From contig UQOJ01000033.1 in assembly GCA_900542635.1 (NCBI GenBank), positions 1 through 23,603 on the forward strand: a DNA stretch of 23,603 nucleotides, read 5' to 3'. Position numbers and translations under genes: made by a program. This document shows, one piece after another, positions 1 to 5,318 of the stretch (positions are counted from its first letter, which is position 1; each line of letters starts with the position of its first letter). This stretch comes from an uncultured Collinsella sp. (lineage in GTDB: Bacteria; Actinomycetota; Coriobacteriia; Coriobacteriales; Coriobacteriaceae). The notes below the pieces were generated by a model. The model made no database searches. It was given only the letters and a program-made list of their open reading frames with translations, and was not told the DNA's origin.

Positions 1-46
1 TACACCTATTAAGTCGTCGGCAGCGTCAGATGTGTATAAGAGACAG
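1..46 (+). other. Untrimmed Illumina Nextera adapter (non-genomic)
   Basis: Bases 1-5 (TACAC) match the end of the Illumina P5 primer and bases 6-13 (CTATTAAG) sit where an 8-base i5 index belongs. Bases 14-46 match the 33-base Nextera Read 1 transposase adapter, whose last 19 bases (28-46, AGATGTGTATAAGAGACAG) are the Tn5 mosaic end. Genomic sequence starts at 47 and runs straight into the pyrK tail, so this is a contig end carrying a library adapter. An ATG inside the mosaic end (30-32) reads MCIRDR in frame with pyrD, so automatic gene callers can extend pyrD wrongly into the adapter. The match is from memory of the published adapter but covers its full length. Confidence 0.97.
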
Positions 47-108
47 GTATGAAGGGCGCCTGCATGTGCGGCCCCGTGTTCGATGCTTCCAAGGTGGTGG
101 TCTTCTAG
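47..108 (+). CDS. pyrK: PyrK, dihydroorotate dehydrogenase electron-transfer subunit, C-terminal fragment
   Basis: Partial gene: only the last 20 codons before TAG (106-108) survive, because the contig begins here. The visible peptide is MKGACMCGPVFDASKVVVF, with CGPVFDA resembling the conserved C-terminal end of PyrK that follows the [2Fe-2S] cluster cysteines. PyrK carries FAD and a 2Fe-2S cluster and passes electrons from the type 1B dihydroorotate dehydrogenase PyrD to NAD+. The stop codon overlaps the proposed GTG start of pyrD (TAGTG), which fits the usual pyrK-pyrD operon and the type 1B assignment of PyrD. The fragment is short, so the call leans on this context. Confidence 0.72.
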
Positions 109-1031
109 TGGGTACCGTGAACATGGCCGTCGATTTCGGCGGCGTCAAGATGCAGAACCCCATCAACACCGCAGCCGGTACCTTTGGCTACGGTTGGCAG
201 TTCCAGAACTTCTTTGATGTTTCGCAGCTGGGCGCCATCACCACCAAGGGTTGCGCTGCCGAGCCCTGGCCCGGCAACCCCGCGCCCCGCATGGCCGAGA
301 TTCCCGGCGGTATGATCAACTCCGTGGGCCTTCAGAACCCCGGCGTGGCCGCCTTTGCCCGTGAGTCCGGTCCGTGGCTCGAACAGCTGTCCAAGGACGG
401 CTGCCAGGTCATCTGTCAGGTTGCCGGCCACTCCGTCGAGGAGTTTGTCCGCGCACTCGAGATGTATGTCGAGCTGTGCCCCTGGGCTGCCGGCTACGAG
501 ATCAACGTGAGCTGCCCTAATATCGCCGCCGGCGGTGCCGCCATGGGCTCCACGCCCGAGGGCGCCTCTTCCGTTATGGCTGCCTGCCGCAAGGTGACCG
601 ATAAGCCGCTGTTCGTAAAGATGGCTCCGGTCAACGTTGCCGAGATTGCCAAGGCCCTCGAGGCTGCCGGTGCCGACGGTCTTTCAGTCATCAACTCCAT
701 CCAGGGCATGGCCATCGACGTCCATACCCGCAAGTCCCGCGTGGCCAAGCCCAAGGGCGGCCTTTCGGGCCCGCTGTGCCACCACATCGCCGTGCGCATG
801 GTCTGGGAGGTTGCTCAGGCCGTCGATATCCCCATCAACGGTGTCGGCGGTGTCATGACCGGCGAAGATGCGGCCGAGTTTATCCTGGCCGGCGCCACCT
901 GCGTGTCGGTCGGCATGGCCAACTTCGTCGATCCGTGCGCTTCGCTCAAGATCGCGCACGAGCTCGAGGCCTGGGCCGAGTCTCAGGGCGTGAAGGACAT
1001 CAACGAACTGGTAGGTGCGTTCGAATGCTAG
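108..1031 (+). CDS. pyrD: Dihydroorotate dehydrogenase, type 1B (NAD-linked) catalytic subunit
   Basis: Oxidises dihydroorotate to orotate in de novo pyrimidine synthesis; FMN-containing cytosolic enzyme. About 307 residues, a normal length for class 1. Family signatures visible: NPINTAAGTFGYG near residue 17, the GNPAPRMAE...GMINSVGLQNPG block (56-79), and NVSCPN, whose Cys136 is the catalytic base of class 1 enzymes. GVGGV and GATCVSVG near the C-terminus form the FMN phosphate site. The start is taken as GTG 108, overlapping the pyrK stop and preceded by AAGGTGG at 91-97; GTG 117 or ATG 123 are alternatives. The open frame continues upstream only into adapter sequence and should not be used. 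The stop overlaps the pyrF start. Confidence 0.95.
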   Translation: MGTVNMAVDFGGVKMQNPINTAAGTFGYGWQFQNFFDVSQLGAITTKGCAAEPWPGNPAPRMAEIPGGMINSVGLQNPGVAAFARESGPWLEQLSKDGCQVICQVAGHSVEEFVRALEMYVELCPWAAGYEINVSCPNIAAGGAAMGSTPEGASSVMAACRKVTDKPLFVKMAPVNVAEIAKALEAAGADGLSVINSIQGMAIDVHTRKSRVAKPKGGLSGPLCHHIAVRMVWEVAQAVDIPINGVGGVMTGEDAAEFILAGATCVSVGMANFVDPCASLKIAHELEAWAESQGVKDINELVGAFEC

Positions 1032-1741
1032 AGACCGATGCCCGCGACCGTGTTATCGTCGCCCTCGACTGCGACCGTGAGCGTGCGCTCGAGCTTGCCC
1101 ACGAGCTTTCGGGCCATGCCGCCTGGCTCAAGGTTGGCATGACGCTCTATTACGCCGAGGGTCCTGAGATCGTCAAGACGTTCAAGGATTTGGGCTTTAG
1201 GGTCTTCCTTGACCTCAAGTTCCATGATATTCCGCATCAGGTTCGCGGTGCCGCCCGCTCGGCCTCGCTTGCCGGTGCCGATCTGCTTTCGGTCCACGGC
1301 TTGGGTTCGGGCGCCATGCTCGCTGCCTGCCGCGAGGGCGCCGAGGAGGCGCGCGAGGACCGCGCCAAGCTCGTCGCCATCACCGTGCTCACGAGCATGA
1401 ACCAGGATGCCTTGAGCGAGATCGGCGTCGAGTCGCCCGTGGCCGAGGAGGCCGCCCGCCTGGCAAAGCTCGCTCAGGCCAACGGCATCGACGGTATCGT
1501 GTGCTCGCCGATGGAGGCTCACGACATGCGTGAGCTGCTGGGTCCCGATGCCCTGATCGTGACTCCGGGTGTGCGTCCGGTGGGTGCCGCCTTAGGCGAC
1601 CAGTCCCGCGTGGCGACGCCTTCCCAGGCTATCGAGCGTGGCGCAAGCCACATTGTGGTGGGCCGTCCCATCACCGGCGCCGACGATCCGGTTGCCGCCT
1701 TTGACGCCATCGTCGCCGAGCTGGTCGAAAACGTCGCCTAA
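1025..1741 (+). CDS. pyrF: Orotidine 5'-phosphate decarboxylase
   Basis: Decarboxylates OMP to UMP, the last step of de novo UMP synthesis. The 238-residue length is that of the compact bacterial group. The catalytic DxKxxD signature is seen as DLKFHDIP at residues 63-70 (Lys65 central). VALDCD near residue 12, VTPGVRP, and VVGRPIT near the C-terminus are the substrate and phosphate-binding blocks. The ATG at 1025 overlaps the last codons of pyrD by 7 bases and has a TAGGTG Shine-Dalgarno element at 1012-1017, so translation is probably coupled to pyrD. The frame stays open upstream to 776, but that part lies inside pyrD and is rejected. This is the last gene of the pyrimidine operon. Confidence 0.96.
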   Translation: MLETDARDRVIVALDCDRERALELAHELSGHAAWLKVGMTLYYAEGPEIVKTFKDLGFRVFLDLKFHDIPHQVRGAARSASLAGADLLSVHGLGSGAMLAACREGAEEAREDRAKLVAITVLTSMNQDALSEIGVESPVAEEAARLAKLAQANGIDGIVCSPMEAHDMRELLGPDALIVTPGVRPVGAALGDQSRVATPSQAIERGASHIVVGRPITGADDPVAAFDAIVAELVENVA

Positions 1742-1786
1742 AAGATTCCCCTAAGTCACCACTTTTGGGTCTCATTAGCACAAAAT

Positions 1787-1844
1787 AGCCCCTGTGCCTG
1801 CGTAAACTTTCCCATCCTTTGTGTGGAATCGCAGGTCAGGGGCT
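1787..1844 (+). repeat. Long imperfect inverted repeat / stem-loop after pyrF
   Basis: AGCCCCTG (1787-1794) plus CCTGCG (1797-1802) pair with CGCAGG (1830-1835) plus CAGGGGCT (1837-1844), giving 14 base pairs interrupted by a 2/1-base internal loop and closed by a 27-base loop. It lies 45 bases after pyrF. The following bases are TAACTTT rather than a clean T-run, so it may be a weak terminator or a processing or regulatory element. Confidence 0.5.
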
Positions 1845-1863
1845 TAACTTTGGGCGCAGTATA

Positions 1864-1892
1864 TTGCACTTTTTGCGGGTATCGTCTAACCT
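1864..1892 (+). promoter_or_regulatory. Possible upstream promoter for mihF
   Basis: TTGCAC (1864-1869) and TAACCT (1887-1892) are spaced by 17 bases, a sigma-70-like arrangement with imperfect hexamers. It would add a second start site upstream of the extended -10 at 1928-1936. Weak evidence, consensus match only. Confidence 0.25.
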
Positions 1893-1903
1893 ATGGAGCC
1901 GCG

Positions 1904-1942
1904 ATTGGGCATTTTGTACGTTCTACGTGCTAAAATGCCAAT
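1904..1942 (+). promoter_or_regulatory. mihF promoter: extended -10 inside an inverted repeat
   Basis: An extended -10 element, TGCTAAAAT, lies at 1928-1936 with no good -35. Its right half is part of an inverted repeat: GGCATTTT (1908-1915) and AAAATGCC (1932-1939), extendable to ATTGG/CCAAT if one extra G on the left arm is bulged. Because the repeat overlaps the -10 and lies upstream of the predicted start of transcription, it looks more like an operator than an RNA hairpin. The leader to the mihF ATG would be about 37 bases. Confidence 0.45.
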
Positions 1943-1980
1943 TATTGAATCAGATATAACCCAACTTTTTGGAGGTACGA

Positions 1981-2289
1981 ATGGCACTCCCTCAGCTTAC
2001 CGATGAGCAGCGCAAGCAGGCTCTTGAGAAGGCTGCTGCCGCACGTCACGCCCGCGCTGAGCTTCGCGAGCAGATCAAGAAGGGCGAGAAGTCCCTCGAG
2101 TCCGTGCTCAACTCCGATGACCCCATCGCTTCCCGCATGAAGGTTTCCACCCTCATCGAGTCTCTCCCTGGTTATGGCAAGGCCAAGGCCGCCAAGATCA
2201 TGGAGGAGCTCGGTATCTCCGCTACCCGTCGCGTCCAGGGCCTCGGCGTCCGTCAACGCGAGCAGCTCCTCGAGCAGCTGTCCAAATAA
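1981..2289 (+). CDS. mihF: Integration host factor, actinobacterial type (mIHF)
   Basis: Small basic nucleoid-associated protein of 102 residues that binds and bends DNA; unrelated in fold to the E. coli IHF alpha/beta. The N-terminal helix (LTDEQRKQALEKAAAARHARAELREQIKKGE) and the helix-two-turn-helix-like segment SLPGYGKAKAAKIMEELGI followed by RRVQGLG are characteristic of the actinobacterial family. The start is ATG 1981, with GGAGGT at 1971-1976 four bases before it; a slightly longer frame from 1969 would place that element inside the gene. It is followed without a gap by gmk, as in mycobacteria, and heads a mihF-gmk-rpoZ-thiI operon. Confidence 0.93.
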   Translation: MALPQLTDEQRKQALEKAAAARHARAELREQIKKGEKSLESVLNSDDPIASRMKVSTLIESLPGYGKAKAAKIMEELGISATRRVQGLGVRQREQLLEQLSK

Positions 2290-2859
2290 GTGAGCGCTCA
2301 GGATTCCAAGCTCTTTGTGATTTCTGGACCGTCAGGCGCAGGCAAGGGCACGCTCGTCGCTCGTGTGCGCGAGCGCCGCTCGAACCTGGGCCTGACGGTT
2401 TCGGCTACCACGCGAGCACCACGCAAAGGTGAGGTCGACGGCGTCAACTACTTTTTTCTGACGCGCGAGGAGTTCGACCGCCGCGTGGCAAACGGTGAGT
2501 TTGTTGAGTGGGCCGAGGTCCACGGTAACTGCTACGGCACGTTGGTGAGCGAGGTCCAGTCCAAGCTCGCCTCGGGCGCCTCTCTGATTTTGGAGATCGA
2601 TGTCCAGGGTGCCCTGCAGGTTAAGGAGCGTTTCCCCGAGGCCGTGCTGATCTTTATCAAGCCGCCTTCGCTTGAGGTGCTCCGCGAGCGTCTGGTCGGT
2701 CGCGGTACCGAGACGCCCGAGACAATCGAGCTGCGTATGGCAAACGCCGCCCATGAGCTTGCCCTTGCTGACCGCTACGACGACGTCGTGGTGAATGACG
2801 ATCTCGACCGCGCGACCGATGAGCTCGTTCGCGTTCTCGATATGCATGAAAGGATCTGA
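2290..2859 (+). CDS. gmk: Guanylate kinase
   Basis: Phosphorylates GMP (and dGMP) to GDP with ATP, in the cytosol. At 189 residues it is the usual size. The P-loop is GPSGAGKGT at residues 13-21; the TRAPRKGEVDGVNYFF and GEFVEWAEVHGNCYGT blocks bind GMP, and ILEIDVQGALQV is the core strand with the conserved DVQGA motif. The start is GTG 2290, directly after the mihF stop with no gap and no clear separate Shine-Dalgarno element, so translational coupling to mihF is likely. The rpoZ start follows five bases after its stop. Confidence 0.96.
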   Translation: MSAQDSKLFVISGPSGAGKGTLVARVRERRSNLGLTVSATTRAPRKGEVDGVNYFFLTREEFDRRVANGEFVEWAEVHGNCYGTLVSEVQSKLASGASLILEIDVQGALQVKERFPEAVLIFIKPPSLEVLRERLVGRGTETPETIELRMANAAHELALADRYDDVVVNDDLDRATDELVRVLDMHERI

Positions 2860-2864
2860 GGTCC

Positions 2865-3146
2865 GTGTCCGTTGTAAAGCCTTGCATTGACGATCTTCTG
2901 GAGAAGACCGATCACAACCGCTTCCTGCTCGCTTCGCTTGCCTCCAAGCGCGCCTGCGACATCAATAGCATGCTGCGTGGCCAGCACAACCGCGTGCTTG
3001 CCGTCCAGGATGTCGATGACATCACCATCGGGCTTTCCGGTGCCGATACCATCTCGATGGCTATGGACGAGATTGTCGATGGCGACATCTCTTACGACGA
3101 GGCCCGTTACGAGAAGGCGCTCGGCCACAAGGTTGCTGAAGCCTAA
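2865..3146 (+). CDS. rpoZ: RNA polymerase omega subunit
   Basis: 93-residue omega subunit, which helps assemble and stabilise beta' in RNA polymerase. Family features: the N-terminal KPCIDDLLEKTDHNRFLLASLASKRACDIN segment, where the helix containing SKRACDIN corresponds to the conserved ...AAKRARQI... core. The start is GTG 2865, with AAAGGA at 2849-2854 and GAGG at 2858-2861 nearby. The gmk-rpoZ adjacency is common in bacteria. The C-terminal half (DDITIGLSGADTISMAMDEIVDGDISYDE) is typical of the Gram-positive form. The stop TAA abuts the thiI ATG. Confidence 0.93.
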   Translation: MSVVKPCIDDLLEKTDHNRFLLASLASKRACDINSMLRGQHNRVLAVQDVDDITIGLSGADTISMAMDEIVDGDISYDEARYEKALGHKVAEA

Positions 3147-4391
3147 ATGGCAGCTCGCGTCTGTCTGGTCCACTATCACGAGGTTGGACTGAAGGGCAAG
3201 AACCGCGCACATTTTGAGCATATCCTCATGGATAACATCAAGGCGGCCTTGGCCGCCTTTTCCGTGAATGCCGTGTCTCGAATTTCCGGTTATATCCTCG
3301 TGACCTTTAACGAGCATCAGGCCGACGAGGCAGCGCGTGTCATTCGCACCGTTCCCGGCGTAGCTCGCGTGTCTTTGGCGTATCACACCAATCGCGACCC
3401 TCAGGAGTACTGTGCCGCCGCCGTCAAGGCGCTGCGCGAGTTTGGTTCCTTCGATTCGTTTAAGGTGCACGCCAAGCGCTCCAATACCGACTATGAGCTC
3501 ACCTCGATTGACATCAATCGTCAGGTGGGCGAGGTGCTGTGCGAGGCGTTTCCTGATAAAAAGGTCCAGATGCACGATCCTGACGCTATGGTGCATGTGT
3601 TGGTGGTCCAGGGTAGCGTTTATGTGTACGCGCGCTCCGAGCGCGGCGTGGGCGGTCTGCCGGTGGGTTCTGCCGGCAAGGTCGTGACGCTGCTCTCATC
3701 GGGTATCGATTCTCCGGTGGCGACCTGGATGCTCGCGCGTCGCGGCGCGGTGTGCGTGCCGGTACATTTCTCCGGTCGTCCGCAGACGCCCGATACGAGC
3801 GAGTATTTGGTGCAGGACATTATCCATGCGCTTGAGCCGGGTGTTCAGATCGGCCGCCTGTACGTGGTGCCGTTTGGCGACTGCCAGCGTGAGATTTCGG
3901 TCACCTGTCCCAGCAACCTGCGCGTGATCATGTATCGCCGCATTATGTATTCGGTTGCCGAGCGCATTGCACACATCGAGGGTGCCAAGGCCATTGTTAC
4001 GGGCGAATCACTTGGGCAGGTTGCCTCCCAAACGCTTGAGAACATCATGGCCGTCAACGAGGCCGTGAAGATCCCCGTGTTCCGTCCGCTCATCGGTTCG
4101 GACAAGCAGGAGATCATCGCACGCGCCGAGGAGATCGGTACGTTCGATATCTCGACTGAGGCCGCTCCTGACTGCTGCACGCTGTTTATGCCGCGCCGTC
4201 CCGAGACGCACGCTAAACTCGATGCCGTGCATGAGGCCTGGGATCTGTTTGATCACGAGGAGATGATCGAGCGCCTGCTCAAGCAGACCGAGTACATCGA
4301 CTTCGAGAGCAACACGTATAAGGCCCCTAAGACCTTAAAACGCAAACATTCGGAGCTTGCTCCGCGTGAGATTTACCAAGATCACGAGTAA
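3147..4391 (+). CDS. thiI: tRNA 4-thiouridine synthase ThiI
   Basis: Adenylates U8 of tRNA and transfers sulfur to make 4-thiouridine; may also feed sulfur to thiamine thiazole synthesis. 414 residues: an N-terminal ferredoxin-like plus THUMP region (about 1-165, with HYHEVGLKGKNR at 9-20) and a PP-loop pyrophosphatase domain with SSGIDSP at 184-190 (family SGGxDS). GESLGQVASQTLENI (286-300) and CC at 343-344, matching the sulfur-relay cysteine C344 of E. coli ThiI, are present. The C-terminal rhodanese domain of the E. coli protein is absent, as in many Gram-positives, so another sulfur donor is expected. ATG starts immediately after the rpoZ stop. In better-known actinobacteria coaBC often occupies this place. 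Confidence 0.95.
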   Translation: MAARVCLVHYHEVGLKGKNRAHFEHILMDNIKAALAAFSVNAVSRISGYILVTFNEHQADEAARVIRTVPGVARVSLAYHTNRDPQEYCAAAVKALREFGSFDSFKVHAKRSNTDYELTSIDINRQVGEVLCEAFPDKKVQMHDPDAMVHVLVVQGSVYVYARSERGVGGLPVGSAGKVVTLLSSGIDSPVATWMLARRGAVCVPVHFSGRPQTPDTSEYLVQDIIHALEPGVQIGRLYVVPFGDCQREISVTCPSNLRVIMYRRIMYSVAERIAHIEGAKAIVTGESLGQVASQTLENIMAVNEAVKIPVFRPLIGSDKQEIIARAEEIGTFDISTEAAPDCCTLFMPRRPETHAKLDAVHEAWDLFDHEEMIERLLKQTEYIDFESNTYKAPKTLKRKHSELAPREIYQDHE

Positions 4392-4401
4392 ATTTGTGCA
4401 T

Positions 4402-4434
4402 AGACCGACGGTGCGCCTGCATCGTCGGTCTTTT
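4402..4434 (+). terminator. Rho-independent terminator after thiI
   Basis: AGACCGACG (4402-4410) pairs perfectly with CGTCGGTCT (4423-4431) around a 12-base loop, and T bases run on to 4434. It ends the mihF-gmk-rpoZ-thiI unit 10 bases after the thiI stop. Confidence 0.88.
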
Positions 4435-4506
4435 GCTATCTGGGCATTTTGCGGCTAAGTGTTCATTTGCTGACGTGTGCCTGAATAAATGGACAGATTT
4501 GTGCAA

Positions 4507-4549
4507 GGTTTTGGTCGGTTTTTGGTTTGACCGCTAAAACCGGTTTTGG
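4507..4549 (+). repeat. Three GGTTTTGG repeats and a palindrome upstream of comEA
   Basis: GGTTTTGG occurs at 4507-4514 and 4542-4549, with GGTTTTTGG at 4517-4525. The third copy overlaps a perfect 12-base palindrome, AAAACCGGTTTT (4536-4547). A possible promoter, TTGGTC (4511-4516) and TAAAAC (4535-4540) with an 18-base spacer, would lie within these repeats. The cluster ends 55 bases before the comEA start and may be a regulator binding region; function is unproven. Confidence 0.4.
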
Positions 4550-4604
4550 AGCGTGGCAGTTGCAGGGCTTTTTTCCTGACACGATGGTGTTGGGAGGTTT
4601 TGCT

Positions 4605-5318
4605 ATGGCGCAGCGCGAACAACACGAACGGGTCAAACGGATGGACCGCTTGGCGGACAAGCTGCTCGGTCATAAGGCAGCGGTGATGGCGATACTGGTC
4701 GTCATTGCGATGGCGAGCGGCTTGGCGATGGCGAACCTTGGCGGCGGTGCCGGCGGCGTGTCGTTTGAGCGCACTGACGGTTCAGGCTCGTTGGCGGAGC
4801 CGGGATCCGGCGATGCCTCGAGCGGAAAGACTTCCGAAGGCTCTTCGCTTAAGGCGTCTGCCGCGGCAGAGGTTTATGTCGACGTTGATGGCGCCGTTGT
4901 GTCGCCCGGCGTATATCGTCTCAAGGACGGCGCGCGGGTGGCTCAGGCGATTGATGCCGCCGGCGGGCTGGCGCCCGAGGCAGACGTTACGGGGCTCAAT
5001 CGGGCATCTAAGGTCGTCGATGGACAGAAGATTCACGTTCCAACGGTAGGGGAGCAGCAGGCGTCCATTGCGGAAGCTGGTGTTGATGGTGGGGCTTCCG
5101 CATCATCGGGCGTGAGTGGCGCAACAGGCCTAGTAAATATCAATACGGCAAGCGCGGCAGAGCTGCAGACGCTCTCTGGCATCGGTCCCTCCATGGCCCA
5201 GTCGATTATCGATGAGCGGACAAAGAACGGTGCTTTTGCCTCGGTTGACGATCTGATGCGTGTGTCGGGAATCGGCGAGAAGAAGCTTGCCAAAATCAAA
5301 GATTCCATCTGCGTATGA
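4605..5318 (+). CDS. comEA: ComEA-type competence DNA-binding protein
   Basis: Membrane-anchored receptor for double-stranded DNA in natural transformation. 237 residues: basic N-terminus, one membrane helix (about 25-44, AAVMAILVVIAMASGLAMA), a Ser/Gly-rich linker (46-85), an SLBB-type domain (about 88-146, YVDVDGAVVSPGVYRL...), a second linker, and a C-terminal helix-hairpin-helix pair (175-237, LVNINTASAAELQTLSGIG...VSGIGEKKLAKI) that binds DNA. The start is ATG 4605, with GGGAGG at 4592-4597; the frame is open from 4527 but only this start has a good Shine-Dalgarno element. The stop overlaps the comEC start (ATGA), so the two are co-translated. Confidence 0.93.
   Translation: MAQREQHERVKRMDRLADKLLGHKAAVMAILVVIAMASGLAMANLGGGAGGVSFERTDGSGSLAEPGSGDASSGKTSEGSSLKASAAAEVYVDVDGAVVSPGVYRLKDGARVAQAIDAAGGLAPEADVTGLNRASKVVDGQKIHVPTVGEQQASIAEAGVDGGASASSGVSGATGLVNINTASAAELQTLSGIGPSMAQSIIDERTKNGAFASVDDLMRVSGIGEKKLAKIKDSICV

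Noticed and set aside
30..107. An N-terminal extension of PyrD starting at ATG 30.
   Set aside because: It begins within the sequencing adapter and then runs out of frame through the pyrK tail.
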